A stretch of 64,000 nt of DNA from Halobellus sp. MBLA0158 (GCF_041477585.1 NZ_JBGNYA010000001.1:1674001-1738000), one strand, 5' to 3'; positions 42,681 through 52,046 are shown, counted from the first letter of the stretch. Numbers and translations are program-made. Notes: generated by a model from the sequence alone, not told the origin.

Positions 42681-44698
42681 ACGAACCACCCTCCGAAGAT
42701 CCCGAAGGCGACGAGTAGTGCCGTCAGGCCGAGTGTGAGGAGCGCCGCGTAGTTACTCACCACGCCCGTCTGGATGCGACGGATGCGACTCCCCGAGAAC
42801 AGGCTGACGCTGGAGACGCCGTTGACGACGCCGTCGACGACGCCGCCGTCGAACTTGTTGGCGACGCGCGCGACCGGGCGCGTGACGCCGTTCGCCAGCC
42901 AGACCTGGTACTCGTCCTGGTAGTAGTTGTTGTACAGCAGCGACTTGATGCGCCCGAGCCGGTCCGTGTGCCGGATCGGCTCGGGGACGTCGTACAGGAG
43001 GTACGCGACGCCGGAGCCCGCCAGCGCGAGCCCGAGCGAGACGGCGCCCGGAATGAGCGGACTCAGGTGGACGCCCTCGGCGCCGTAGCCCGCGAAGTCG
43101 TGCAGCAGCGACGAGTAGTGCTCGACGGTCACGCCCTCGATGCCGTGTTCGAGCCACTTGTGCAGGTACTCGATGTGGAGCCCCGTCAGCTCAGCGACCG
43201 GCGTCATGTTCACGAAGCCGGCGACGGCGGCCAGGATACCGAGTACGACGAGCGGGCCCTTGACGTTCCAGCGAACCCCGTGGGGATCGCGGGCCGTCTG
43301 GGTCCGCGGCTTGCCGTGGAAGGTGAGAAACACCATCCGGAACGTGTAGAAGCCGGTGAAGAACACGGCCAGGAGTCCCATCGCGTACGCGCCGAGCAGG
43401 ATCGGGTTCCCGTCGAGGCCGTGAAGCAGCGTCTCGTAGAGGACCTCGTCCTTCGACCAGAAGCCGGCGAACGGGAAGATGCCGGCCAGCGCCAGCGACC
43501 CCGAGAGGAAGGTGTAGTAGGTCACGGGCATCTTGTCCTTCAGACCGCCCATGTCCCACATATTCTCGTTGTGGTGCATCGCGATGATCACCGAGCCCGC
43601 CCCCAGGAAGAGCAGCGCCTTGAAGAAGGCGTGCGTCATCAGGTGGAAGGTCGCGGCGACGTAGCCGCCGCCGCCGAGGGCGAGCATCATATAGCCGTAC
43701 TGCGAGATCGTCGAGTACGCGAGCACCTGCTTGATCTCGCGCTTGACGACGCCCATCGTCGCGGCGAAGAGCGCGGTGAAGCCGCCGATGAACGCGATGA
43801 TCGCTAAGGCGTTCGGCGACAGCGCGTAGAAGCCGTACATCCGCGCGACGAGGTAGACCCCGGCGGCCACCATCGTCGCGGCGTGGATGAGCGCCGAGAC
43901 CGGCGTCGGGCCTTCCATCGCGTCCGGCAGCCAGGTGTGCAGCGGGAACTGCGCGGACTTACCGATCACGCCGCCCAGGACGAGCAGGCCGACGATCGTG
44001 AACCACGTCTGCGGCGCGAAACCGAACGTGTTGACCGCGGGCGCGCCGCCCCGGAGCGCCGACTCGGCGAGCGCCGGGAACGAGCCCCGGCCGGCGAACT
44101 TCGCCGTGCTGAACGTCGCGAAGACCGCGACGACGCCGACGAGGAAGAAGTAGTCGCCGAAGCGCGTCACGAGAAACGCCTTCTTGGCCGCGCTCGGCGG
44201 CCCCGGCTCCCGGAAGTGGAAGCCGATGAGCAGGTACGAGCAGAGTCCGACCAGCTCGAAGAACATAAACGCCATCAGCAGATTGTCCGCGACGACGAAG
44301 CCGAGCATCGACGCGGTGAACAGGCCGAGACCGGCGTAGTACCGCGGGAGGCCGGTCTCGCCCTCGTCGTTCATATACCCGAGGCTGAAGACGTGGACCA
44401 GGAAGGCGATGAGCGTCACGATGAGCAGCATCATCGCCGACAGCGGGTCGATCAGGAGCCCGAAGCTCAGATCGACCGCGTTGATGCCGTCGGCCCACAC
44501 GTAGATCGTTTGCTCGTACGTCCGTCCCCCGGACACCGTCAGGAACGTCGCGGCGGCCAAGAGGAGAGAGCCGGCCGTCGCGGCGATCCCGGCGAGCGCG
44601 CCGCCCTTCGGCAGGCGGTCGCCCACCGCGAGCGCGACGAGGAACGAGACGAACGGCAACAACACGATCGCGGGTGCGAAGTCGAATATTCCTGCCAT
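42677..44698 (-). CDS. nuoL: NADH-quinone oxidoreductase subunit L
   Basis: A 673-residue distal pump subunit. The core includes FFELVGLCSYLLIGFHF, QFPLHTWLPDAMEGPTPVSALIHAATMVAAGVYLVARM and KQVLAYSTISQYGYMMLALG. A C-terminal extension after residue about 570 contains the lateral helix region (LLYNNYYQDEYQVWLANGVTRPVARVANKFDGGVVDGVVNG) that clamps the antiporter modules. It starts one base after the nuoK stop. Confidence 0.96.
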   Translation of the reverse strand: MAGIFDFAPAIVLLPFVSFLVALAVGDRLPKGGALAGIAATAGSLLLAAATFLTVSGGRTYEQTIYVWADGINAVDLSFGLLIDPLSAMMLLIVTLIAFLVHVFSLGYMNDEGETGLPRYYAGLGLFTASMLGFVVADNLLMAFMFFELVGLCSYLLIGFHFREPGPPSAAKKAFLVTRFGDYFFLVGVVAVFATFSTAKFAGRGSFPALAESALRGGAPAVNTFGFAPQTWFTIVGLLVLGGVIGKSAQFPLHTWLPDAMEGPTPVSALIHAATMVAAGVYLVARMYGFYALSPNALAIIAFIGGFTALFAATMGVVKREIKQVLAYSTISQYGYMMLALGGGGYVAATFHLMTHAFFKALLFLGAGSVIIAMHHNENMWDMGGLKDKMPVTYYTFLSGSLALAGIFPFAGFWSKDEVLYETLLHGLDGNPILLGAYAMGLLAVFFTGFYTFRMVFLTFHGKPRTQTARDPHGVRWNVKGPLVVLGILAAVAGFVNMTPVAELTGLHIEYLHKWLEHGIEGVTVEHYSSLLHDFAGYGAEGVHLSPLIPGAVSLGLALAGSGVAYLLYDVPEPIRHTDRLGRIKSLLYNNYYQDEYQVWLANGVTRPVARVANKFDGGVVDGVVNGVSSVSLFSGSRIRRIQTGVVSNYAALLTLGLTALLVAFGIFGGWFV

Positions 44699-44699
44699 C

Positions 44700-45002
44700 T
44701 TACCACCTCATCGTTGTCGCTTTGGTGACGTCGACGTCGTCGAAGTCGCGGTACAGGACCAGGATGATCCCGACGCCCACCGCGACCTCGGCGGCGGCGA
44801 TCGCCATCACGAACAGCCCGAACGTCTGCCCCGTGAGGTTCCCCCAGACGTAGGAGAACGCGACGAGGTTGATGTTCGCGGCGTTCAACATTAGTTCGAC
44901 CGACATCAGGAACAACAGCGCGTTGCGCCGCGTCAGGATCCCGAACAGGCCGATACAGAAGACGGCCGCCGAGAGCAGCAGGTAGTACTGCGGCGGGACC
45001 AT
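44700..45002 (-). CDS. nuoK: NADH-quinone oxidoreductase subunit K
   Basis: A 100-residue subunit with three helices: YLLLSAAVFCIGLFGILTRRNALLFLMSVELMLNAANINLVAF, containing the buried Glu of the VELMLNA motif, then the third helix MAIAAAEVAVGVGIILVLYRD. It couples quinone reduction to proton movement. Its start overlaps the J2 stop by one base. Confidence 0.96.
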   Translation of the reverse strand: MVPPQYYLLLSAAVFCIGLFGILTRRNALLFLMSVELMLNAANINLVAFSYVWGNLTGQTFGLFVMAIAAAEVAVGVGIILVLYRDFDDVDVTKATTMRW

Positions 45003-45376
45003 CAGTCGTCTACCTCCTCGCTGTCGCTGTCGATCGTGAGCGTCTCACGCAGCCGCCGACCGCCGTCCGTGAGGACCGTCATCGTCCGGTCGCCGGACTC
45101 GCGACGCGCGAGCATCACGGCGCCGACGAGCGCGGCCACGAGCAGGATGTCGATGGTCTCGAACGCGATGAGGAAGCTCTCGGCCGCGACGTCACCGAGG
45201 CCCAGATTGAACATCGCATACCCGATGCTGGCGGTGATGTTCGCGTCCTCGGCGAACCCCTGCGGAGCGGGGAGCGCCGCCGAGAGGAACGCGGCGGCCA
45301 TCACGACGAACAGCGCCGCAGCCGCGAGACCGGGAACCAGATGCGATCCGAGTTTCAGTTCCGGCTTCGTTGTCAT
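45002..45376 (-). CDS. NADH-quinone oxidoreductase subunit J, C-terminal half (J2)
   Basis: A 124-residue membrane protein giving the C-terminal half of NuoJ: two to three helices ending with FLIAFETIDILLVAALVGAVMLARRE, the characteristic last NuoJ helix, then a polar tail. NuoJ is split into two genes in haloarchaea. Overlap with the J1 stop is four bases (ATGA). Confidence 0.9.
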   Translation of the reverse strand: MTTKPELKLGSHLVPGLAAAALFVVMAAAFLSAALPAPQGFAEDANITASIGYAMFNLGLGDVAAESFLIAFETIDILLVAALVGAVMLARRESGDRTMTVLTDGGRRLRETLTIDSDSEEVDD

Positions 45377-45633
45377 ATGCTACTCACCTCCGGTTCTGCA
45401 CGCGTCAGCATCACGGCGAACGTGATGAGGATGAGAACCCCGCCCACGTAGACGAGGATCTGCATCGCGGCCAGAAATTCGGCCTGCAACATCACGTAAT
45501 GCACCGCGACGCTCAAGAGCGCGCCCCCGAGCAGGAGTGCGGAGTGCCAGACGTCCCGCACGAGGACGACGCCCAGGCTGCAGCCCACAGTCACGAGGGC
45601 GAACAGCGCGAACGCGATGGTCTCATAAACCAT
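45373..45633 (-). CDS. NADH-quinone oxidoreductase subunit J, N-terminal half (J1)
   Basis: An 86-residue membrane protein matching the N-terminal half of NuoJ: FALFALVTVGCSLGVVLVRDVWHSALLLGGALLSVAVHYVMLQAEFLAAMQILVYVGGVLILITFAVML. The AEFLAAMQILVYVGGVLIL block carries the pi-bulge helix motif of NuoJ. It starts 107 nt downstream of nuoI and has its own Shine-Dalgarno site. Confidence 0.94.
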   Translation of the reverse strand: MVYETIAFALFALVTVGCSLGVVLVRDVWHSALLLGGALLSVAVHYVMLQAEFLAAMQILVYVGGVLILITFAVMLTRAEPEVSSI

Positions 45634-45642
45634 TGTGTGTGT

Positions 45643-45648
45643 CTCCTT
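45643..45648 (-). promoter_or_regulatory. Shine-Dalgarno site of nuoJ1
   Basis: AAGGAG on the minus strand lies nine bases before ATG 45633. It occurs after the only sizeable gap in the nuo operon (45634-45740), where translation cannot be coupled to the upstream gene. Confidence 0.7.
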
Positions 45649-45740
45649 GAGGAACCCCTTTGAAGATTTCGAGAAGTCCGCGAACGGCCGTAGGCGACCG
45701 ACGGGACTTCGATCCGATTCCGCGGACGAGGGGCGTCACG

Positions 45741-46202
45741 TCACTGGTAGTCCACCTCGCCCTCCCCCTCGCCGATCCACGCGTCGCGGTCGGGCTCCCG
45801 GGAGTTGAGCGGGTCGATGTCCTTGTACCACGGGACGTTCTTCAGCTGTTCTTTGTTGTACACGAAGTCGTCCTTCGTGTCGGCGGTGAACTCGAAGTTC
45901 TGGGTCAGCAGGATCGCGTCGACGGGACAGACCTCCTCGCAGAGCCGGCAGTAGATGCACTGCCCGATGTGGAGGTTGTACTGCTCCCCGTTGCGCTGGT
46001 CGTCCTGTACGATCTGGATCGTGTCGTTCGGACAGACGTTCTCGCACTGCCGACACCAGATGCACCGCTCTTGGCTGAACTTGTGGACCCCGCGGAACCG
46101 GGGGCTCACTTCGGGCGCGACGTCCGGGTACTCGACCGTGAACGTCTCGCCGTCCAGCGCGTGCTTCATCGTCGTCGCCATCGATTTGAGTACGCCGATC
46201 AT
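45741..46202 (-). CDS. nuoI: NADH-quinone oxidoreductase subunit I (ferredoxin-like)
   Basis: A 153-residue subunit with two 4Fe-4S ligand sets, CIWCRQCENVCP and CIYCRLCEEVCP, carrying clusters N6a/N6b from the electron-input side towards NuoB. ATG 46202 overlaps the nuoH stop. The C-terminal region (DFVYNKEQLKNVPWYKDIDPLN) is family-typical. With no NuoEFG encoded here, electrons may enter through this subunit from ferredoxin or another donor. Confidence 0.96.
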   Translation of the reverse strand: MIGVLKSMATTMKHALDGETFTVEYPDVAPEVSPRFRGVHKFSQERCIWCRQCENVCPNDTIQIVQDDQRNGEQYNLHIGQCIYCRLCEEVCPVDAILLTQNFEFTADTKDDFVYNKEQLKNVPWYKDIDPLNSREPDRDAWIGEGEGEVDYQ

Positions 46203-47263
46203 TATGCGATCACTCCCACGATGATGGCCGTGAGCGCCAGGTTCGCGAAGGAGAGCACGAGCATCCCCTTCCAGCCGATGTCGAGGAACTGGTCGATCCG
46301 GAGCCGGGGCACCGCAGACCGGGCCCACTGGGTGAACAGGTAGAACGCCCAGATCTTGATCGTGAACCACACGAAGCCGGGCAGGAACGGACCGGCCGGT
46401 CCGCCCAGAAACAGCGTCGCGGCGATCGCGCCGCCGAGGAAGATGTGGATGAACTCCCCGAGGTAGATCAGGACGAAGTACACGGAGGAGTACTCGGTCT
46501 GGTACCCGGCGACGATCTCGGTCGGCGCCTCCGGCACGTCGAACGGATTGCGGCCGACCTCAGCGAGGTTCGCGATCACGAACAGCACGAAGGCGAAGGG
46601 GTTCACGAACGCGAACCACTGCGGAATCGTGACGCCCGCGATCGACAGGAGCGGCTCCGTCTGCTGTGCGACGATCTCGCTCATCTGGAGCGTGCCCGTG
46701 AAGACGACCACCGACGCCGCGGTGACGACGAGCGGGATCTCGTAGGCGATGTTCGAGGCGATCGCCCGCAGGCCGCCCAGGAGCGAGTACTTGTTGTTCG
46801 AGCCGTAGCCCATCATCACCAGGCCGAGCGAGGCGATCGACGACGCCGCGAAGGCGAAGACGAGCCCCGTCTCCGGGTCGGCCAGGTGGATGCCGTTGCC
46901 CATCGGGATCACCGCGAACCCGAGCAGCGCCGAGAAGGGCACGAAGAGCGGGCCGAGGTCGTAGGTCGGTCGATCGACGCCCTCCGGGATCACGAGCTCC
47001 TTCGAGAGCAGGCGGACGGCGTCGGCGACGATCACGACCAGGCCGAACGGCCCCACGCGGTTGACCGCGATGCGGTCTGTGAACGCGGCGGTGATCTTCC
47101 GCTTGGCCCACGGGCCGGCGACGGCCGTCTGGACCAAGAGGAGGTTCGCGATGATGAAGGCCCCGATCAGGCCGCCGACGATCTGCCCGACCGTCCCGGA
47201 AAGGCCCAGGAGGCCGGCGATCGTGTCCGGCAGCGGCGTGGTCGACTGCAGCGGCGCGACCAT
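46202..47263 (-). CDS. nuoH: NADH-quinone oxidoreductase subunit H
   Basis: A 353-residue membrane subunit with eight helices. It holds the quinone-entry motifs VAGPWAKRKITAAFTDRIAVNRVGPFG and NPFDVPEAPTEIVAGYQTEYSSVYF with conserved acidic residues, and ends with FYLFTQWARSAVPRLRIDQFLDIGWKGMLVLS. It couples the quinone site to the pumps. Start and the nuoCD stop share one base. Confidence 0.97.
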   Translation of the reverse strand: MVAPLQSTTPLPDTIAGLLGLSGTVGQIVGGLIGAFIIANLLLVQTAVAGPWAKRKITAAFTDRIAVNRVGPFGLVVIVADAVRLLSKELVIPEGVDRPTYDLGPLFVPFSALLGFAVIPMGNGIHLADPETGLVFAFAASSIASLGLVMMGYGSNNKYSLLGGLRAIASNIAYEIPLVVTAASVVVFTGTLQMSEIVAQQTEPLLSIAGVTIPQWFAFVNPFAFVLFVIANLAEVGRNPFDVPEAPTEIVAGYQTEYSSVYFVLIYLGEFIHIFLGGAIAATLFLGGPAGPFLPGFVWFTIKIWAFYLFTQWARSAVPRLRIDQFLDIGWKGMLVLSFANLALTAIIVGVIA

Positions 47264-48933
47264 CAGCGATCCACCTCGCCGAGGACGATGTCGAGGCTAC
47301 CGAGCGATGCGATCATGTCCGGGATGTACTCGCCGTTACTCATCTCCGGCAGCGTCTGGAGGTTCGAGAAGCACGGGCTGCGGATCTTGAAGCGGCCGGG
47401 CTTTTCGGTGCCGTCGCCGCGGATGTAGATCCCCAGTTCGCCCTTCGCGGCCTCGACGGCGCGGTAGATCTCCTTGTCGTCGGCCGGGCGCAGCGTTCGG
47501 GGGACGTTCGACTGGATCTCCCGTTCGTCTTCGGGCCAGTCCTCCAGCAGGTCCGCGCACTGCTCGATGATCTTCGCGGACTCTTCGACCTCGCGGAGCC
47601 GGACGAGCAGCCGGCTGAAGTTGTCGCAGCCGTCCTCGGTGATGACGTCCCACTCCAGCTCGTCGTAGTAGCCGTAGGGGTCGTCGCGGCGGAGGTCGTA
47701 GTCGATGCCGGAGCCGCGGGCGACCGGTCCGGTCGCGCCGTAGGACTTCGCGACCTCCGGCGGCAGGACGCCCGTGTCGATGGTGCGGGCCTGAAGGATC
47801 TCGTTGGACGTGATGAGGTCGTGGTACTCCTCCAGCGCCTCCGGGAGGTCGTCGAGGAAGTCACGAACCGTCTCGAAGAAGTCCTCGCGGGGCTCGGGGA
47901 GGTCCCAGACGACCCCGCCCAGCCGGAAGTAGTTGAACATCATCCGCTGGCCGGTGAGGTCTTCGAGGATGTTCTGGACCTTCTCGCGGTCCCGCATCGC
48001 GTACATAAAGATCGCGGTGAAGTCGCCGTAGACGTCCAGCGCGAACGTCCCGACCGCGAGCATGTGCGAGGCGATCCGGCAGAGCTCGGCGCCCATCGTC
48101 CGGATGATCTGAGCGTACTCCGGGACCTCGATGTCGTTGAGGTCCTCGGCCGCGCGGGCGTAGGCCCACTCGTTGAGCAGGCCGGAGGAGGCGTAGTCCC
48201 AGCGGTCGGGGTACGGCATAATCTGGTGGCGGTACGTCTTCGTCTGACACATCTGCTCCTCGCAGCGGTGGAGGTAGCCGATGTCGGGGTCGACGTCCGC
48301 GACCTGCTCGCCGTCGAGCACCGTCTTCACGTGGAGGACGCCGTGGGTCGCGGGGTGGTGTGGCCCGATGTTGACGTACATCGTGTCGCCTTCCTCCTCG
48401 CGGTGGTCGTCGGCGAGGGGGTTCTCCCACTCGTCGAGCGTGACGATCTGCGGCCGGTCCTGGTCGTAGTTCTGCGAGAGCGGATGGCCCTGCCAGGTCT
48501 CCGGCAGGAGGATCCGGCGCAGGTCCGGGTGGTCGTCGTACTCGATGCCGACGAGGTCGTAGGCCTCCCGCTCGTGCCAGTCGGCCGTCCGGAACACCGG
48601 CGCGGCGGACTCGCTCACGGGATCGTCCTTCGTCGTCGGGACGACGACGCTGACCTCTCGCTGCCGGTCGTCGTAGCTCGTGAGGTGGTAGATCGACTCG
48701 TAGCGGTCCTCACGTTCCTCGGCGGTGACACACGAGAGGTGGTCGAAGCCGGCCTCGTCGCGGAGCCGTCGGAGCGCCTCTTGGACCGCGTCGGGCCGGA
48801 CGACGACGCCGGGCGCGTTGACGTGTTCTTCGGTGTCGACGACGAGGTCGCCGAGCAGGGATTCGATCTCCTCGGCGGCGGTCGGCAGCGCCTCGACGGC
48901 GCCGTCGTCGGGTGCCGGTTCCTCCAGGCTCAT
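47263..48933 (-). CDS. nuoCD: NADH-quinone oxidoreductase subunit C/D fusion
   Basis: A 556-residue fusion. Residues about 30-165 are NuoC (GFDHLSCVTAEE; TADWHEREAYDLVGIEYDDHPDLRRILLP). Residues about 180-556 are NuoD (NIGPHHPATHGVLHV; the quinone-binding helix ERVQ-like REKVQNILEDLTGQRMMFNYFRLGG; GSGIDYDLRRDDPYGYYDELEWDV). The quinone-site His of HHPATHG is present. The N-terminal part has a second, partial copy at 1-380. Confidence 0.97.
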   Translation of the reverse strand: MSLEEPAPDDGAVEALPTAAEEIESLLGDLVVDTEEHVNAPGVVVRPDAVQEALRRLRDEAGFDHLSCVTAEEREDRYESIYHLTSYDDRQREVSVVVPTTKDDPVSESAAPVFRTADWHEREAYDLVGIEYDDHPDLRRILLPETWQGHPLSQNYDQDRPQIVTLDEWENPLADDHREEEGDTMYVNIGPHHPATHGVLHVKTVLDGEQVADVDPDIGYLHRCEEQMCQTKTYRHQIMPYPDRWDYASSGLLNEWAYARAAEDLNDIEVPEYAQIIRTMGAELCRIASHMLAVGTFALDVYGDFTAIFMYAMRDREKVQNILEDLTGQRMMFNYFRLGGVVWDLPEPREDFFETVRDFLDDLPEALEEYHDLITSNEILQARTIDTGVLPPEVAKSYGATGPVARGSGIDYDLRRDDPYGYYDELEWDVITEDGCDNFSRLLVRLREVEESAKIIEQCADLLEDWPEDEREIQSNVPRTLRPADDKEIYRAVEAAKGELGIYIRGDGTEKPGRFKIRSPCFSNLQTLPEMSNGEYIPDMIASLGSLDIVLGEVDR

Positions 48934-49640
48934 GGCGAATCAGCCCAGTTGTACCGCATCACCAGATCGTCCGCGTCGATCTGGTCGGCGAGCTTCTCGA
49001 CGACCTCGTCGCGTTCGAGGTCGTCGAACTGTTCGAGCTCGTAGGGCTTGACGGTCACCGGGCTCGACTCGCCCTCGGCGATGCGCTGCTGGAGCTTTGC
49101 GACGCCGTAGATGAGCGCCTCGGGACGCGGGGGACAGCCCGGGACGTGGATGTCGACGGGGATGACCTCCTCGGCGCCCTTGATGACGTTGTAGCCCTCC
49201 TGGAACGGGCCGCCCGAGATGGTACACGAGCCCATCCCGACGACGAACTTCGGCTCGGGCATCTGGTCGTAGACCCGCTTCATCCGCGGGGCGAACTTCG
49301 AGACGATCGTCCCGGGGACGATGATCACGTCCGCCTGCCGCGGCGACGCGCGGGGGACCCCGGCCGCGAAGCGGTCAAGGTCGTGTTTCACCGAGTAGGT
49401 GTGCATCATCTCGATGCTGCAACACGCGATCCCGAACTGCAGCATAAACATCGAGGAGCCGCGGACCCAGTTCATGAACTGGTCGAACTTCGTGAGGATG
49501 AATGGCGAGGAGCCGAACGCCTCCCGAAGCTTGGAGTTGAAGCGGTTGTCCGCGCCGCCGCCCGTCATCCGGGCGTCCCGCGTGTCGGTCTGTACTTGCG
49601 TGTCGTCCGTGACGAATGGTCTGTCTCGTTCGCTACTCAT
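48930..49640 (-). CDS. nuoB: NADH-quinone oxidoreductase subunit B
   Basis: A 236-residue subunit binding terminal cluster N2. The ligands are visible: the adjacent pair in FGIACCSIEMM, then GMGSCTISGG and VPGCPPRPEA. ATG 49640 overlaps the nuoA stop (ATGA) and begins a charged 25-residue N-terminal tail. Longer in-frame readings are not supported. The C-terminal tail (VKPYELEQFDDLERDE) is acidic. Confidence 0.97.
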   Translation of the reverse strand: MSSERDRPFVTDDTQVQTDTRDARMTGGGADNRFNSKLREAFGSSPFILTKFDQFMNWVRGSSMFMLQFGIACCSIEMMHTYSVKHDLDRFAAGVPRASPRQADVIIVPGTIVSKFAPRMKRVYDQMPEPKFVVGMGSCTISGGPFQEGYNVIKGAEEVIPVDIHVPGCPPRPEALIYGVAKLQQRIAEGESSPVTVKPYELEQFDDLERDEVVEKLADQIDADDLVMRYNWADSP

Positions 49641-50050
49641 GCGTTTCTCTCCGTCTTCTGGCGGTTCGCCAGCGGGCTTTTGACCCACTTGACTGCGCCG
49701 TTGCGCCACGCCCAGACCAGGCCGACGACGAGCACGCCGATGAACACGAGCATCGGCCACAGCACCGTCATCAGTCCGACTCCCTGGTCGAGGGCGGACC
49801 GGTAGATCACGGTCCACGGGAAGATGAGAACGGTCTCGACGTCGAAGATGAGGAACAGCAGCGCGACCATATAGTACTGGATGTTGAACTGGACGCGCGC
49901 CGTCCCGGTCGGGACCTCACCGCTCTCGTAGGTGGCGCGTTTACCTTGTTCCGGCACCGAGGGGCGAAGCAACGCTGACACCGCCATCATCCCCAGCGGG
50001 ATGCCGACGGCGACGACCCCGAGGGCGCCGATTGCGATCCATTCACTCAT
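49637..50050 (-). CDS. nuoA: NADH-quinone oxidoreductase subunit A
   Basis: A 137-residue subunit with three helices. The conserved loop TYESGEVPTGTARVQFNIQYYMVALLFLIFDVETVLIFPW carries the acidic pair of the E-channel and the YESG motif (cysteine in many species is absent). First gene of the operon A-B-CD-H-I-J1-J2-K-L-M-N. Confidence 0.95.
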   Translation of the reverse strand: MSEWIAIGALGVVAVGIPLGMMAVSALLRPSVPEQGKRATYESGEVPTGTARVQFNIQYYMVALLFLIFDVETVLIFPWTVIYRSALDQGVGLMTVLWPMLVFIGVLVVGLVWAWRNGAVKWVKSPLANRQKTERNA

Positions 50051-50103
50051 TCCTAAGTCTCCCTGACGTTCGGCAGTTAGCAGTGCCCCCCCATAAGCGT
50101 TGA

Positions 50104-50110
50104 TTTATAC
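50104..50110 (-). promoter_or_regulatory. TATA box of the nuo operon
   Basis: The minus strand reads GTATAAA here, about 54 nt upstream of nuoA ATG 50050. A start about 25 nt downstream leaves a leader near 30 nt. This lies in the 162-nt gap between purE and nuoA, which contains no other recognised feature. Confidence 0.6.
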
Positions 50111-50212
50111 TGTCGCTCGGGCACAAGTCCGGCGCCTCGCGCCCCGAGCACTGCGAGATCGTCACACGCGTGGGATGTCCACACAGACGTCCGCGGTGAA
50201 AAGAGCGACCCC

Positions 50213-50863
50213 CTACTCGTCGTTTCGGCTCTCGACGTACCCCGCGACGCCGAGATCGTGGAGGTCGCGCGAGTCGCGCGCGACGGCGCCGACGAGCGAC
50301 TCGTGGTACTCCACCAACCGCTCCTCCAGGTCCTCGTGCTCGCGCGCGAGGATCTGTGCGGCCGACAGCGCGGCGTTGAAGGACTTGCCGGCGTCGACGG
50401 CGACGATCGGCGCGCCGGTCGGCATCCCGATCACCGAGTCGACGGACTTCTCCTGGACCGGCACCCCCACGACGGGGATCGGGTACGCGATCGAGGCGGT
50501 CATATTGGGCAAGTCGGCGGACTTGCCGCCCGCGCCCGCGATGATCACGTCGAGGCCGCGGTCGGCGGCGGTCTCGCCGTAGGCGTACATCAGCTCGGGC
50601 GTCCGGTGGGCGGAGACGATGTAGGTCTCGTAGGTGAAGCGCGACTCCGGGGCCTCGTCGAAGTCCGTCTGCTCTGCGAAGCCCAGTTCGGAAAGCGCGT
50701 CGTGGGCGCCGCGCATCACGTCGAGGTCCGAGTCCGAGCCCATTATGATGCCGATGTCCGGCGTCGTCGCCGGGTCGGCGTCGGCGTCGGCCTCCGCGCG
50801 GAGGCGATCGATGAGGTCCTGTACGGTCACGTCGGCGTCGGAATCTGGCGTGTAGTCGGTCAT
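50213..50863 (-). CDS. purE: 5-(carboxyamino)imidazole ribonucleotide mutase (PurE)
   Basis: A 216-residue enzyme. The phosphate/substrate loop is IGIIMGSDSDLDVM, followed by SAHRTPELMYAYGETA with catalytic His, and GAGGKSADLPNMTAS. It converts N5-CAIR to CAIR in purine synthesis. Residues 1-35 form an acidic extension before the core. It follows purK by 17 nt, so both steps come from one operon. Confidence 0.96.
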   Translation of the reverse strand: MTDYTPDSDADVTVQDLIDRLRAEADADADPATTPDIGIIMGSDSDLDVMRGAHDALSELGFAEQTDFDEAPESRFTYETYIVSAHRTPELMYAYGETAADRGLDVIIAGAGGKSADLPNMTASIAYPIPVVGVPVQEKSVDSVIGMPTGAPIVAVDAGKSFNAALSAAQILAREHEDLEERLVEYHESLVGAVARDSRDLHDLGVAGYVESRNDE

Positions 50864-50879
50864 CGGTTGGATCCGTGGA

Positions 50880-52046
50880 TTACTCGAAACGGAGCGCGTC
50901 GCGTGCTTCTCTCGCGTGCGCGAGGAGGTCGCCGGGATCGGCTCTCGCGCCGTCGCCGCTGTCGCCGCCCGTCAGCGTCACGTGGCCCATCTTCCGGAGC
51001 GGACGGACCTCGTCCTTGCCGTACCAGTGCAGCGAGGCATTTTCATCTTCGAGGACGGCCTCGCCGTTGCCGAGGCGAGCGGGCTTCGGCTCGTCGACGG
51101 TACCGAGGACGTTCGCCATCACGGTCGGACAGCGCAGCCGGGTCGAGCCGAGCGGCCAGCCGAGGACGGCCCGGACGTGCTGTTCGAACTGGGAGGTCCG
51201 CGCGCCCTCGATGGTCCAGTGGCCGGAGTTGTGCGGCCGCGGGGCGATCTCGTTGACCGAGATCTCGCCGTCCGGGGTCTCGAACAGCTCGATCCCGAAC
51301 ACGCCGCGCCCGTCGAGCGTCTCCAGGACGTCGCGGGCGACTTCGTCGGCGCGGTCGAGCACCTCGTCGTCGGTCCGCGCGGGGAGGATCGTCTCCCGGA
51401 GGATCTCCTCCTCGTGGACGTTCTCGCCCGCGGGGAAAGTGCGGACCTCGTCGTCGCCCTGGACGGCGATCACCGAGAGCTCGCGGGCGAAGTCGACGAA
51501 CGTCTCCGCCATCGCGGGGCCGCCGACGGCCTCCATCGCGTCTTCGGCGTCTGCGGGGTCGGTGACGGGGACGTTGCCGCGGCCGTCGTAGCCGCCGGTG
51601 CGGGCCTTCAGCATCACCTCGCCGAACTCCGCGAGCGCCTCGCGGAGGTCGTCGGCGTCGTCGACCCGGCGGAACGGCGGCACGGGCACGCCCGCCTGCT
51701 CCAGCTCGCGCTTCTGGACGAGCTTGTCCTCGATGGTCTCCAAGGTCTCGGGCGCGGGGTTCACCGAGAGCCCGAACTCTCCGGCGACCGAATCGAGCAG
51801 CTCCGCGTCCGCGAGTTCGATCTCGAAGGTCAGGGCGTCGACGCGGGCGGCGAGCTCGCGGAACGCCTCGGGGTCGTCGAAGTCGCCGACGACCTGGTCG
51901 CGGGCGACCGGCGCGGCTGGGCAGTCCGGGGTCGGATCGAGGACGATCACCTCGACGCCGAGGGGCGCGGCCGCCTCGGCGAGCATCCGGCCGAGTTGGC
52001 CGCCGCCGACGACGCCGAGCGTGGGGCCGGGTACGGTGACGGTCAC
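50880..52046 (-). CDS. purK: 5-(carboxyamino)imidazole ribonucleotide synthase (PurK)
   Basis: A 388-residue ATP-grasp enzyme. N-terminal LGVVGGGQLGRMLAEAAAPLGVEVIVLDP, an ATP-binding part KARTGGYDGRGNVPV, and the metal-binding EIAPRPHNSGHWTIEG block are diagnostic. It carboxylates AIR using ATP and bicarbonate. The start is GTG 52046. Together with purE it gives the two-enzyme route. Confidence 0.96.
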   Translation of the reverse strand: MTVTVPGPTLGVVGGGQLGRMLAEAAAPLGVEVIVLDPTPDCPAAPVARDQVVGDFDDPEAFRELAARVDALTFEIELADAELLDSVAGEFGLSVNPAPETLETIEDKLVQKRELEQAGVPVPPFRRVDDADDLREALAEFGEVMLKARTGGYDGRGNVPVTDPADAEDAMEAVGGPAMAETFVDFARELSVIAVQGDDEVRTFPAGENVHEEEILRETILPARTDDEVLDRADEVARDVLETLDGRGVFGIELFETPDGEISVNEIAPRPHNSGHWTIEGARTSQFEQHVRAVLGWPLGSTRLRCPTVMANVLGTVDEPKPARLGNGEAVLEDENASLHWYGKDEVRPLRKMGHVTLTGGDSGDGARADPGDLLAHAREARDALRFE

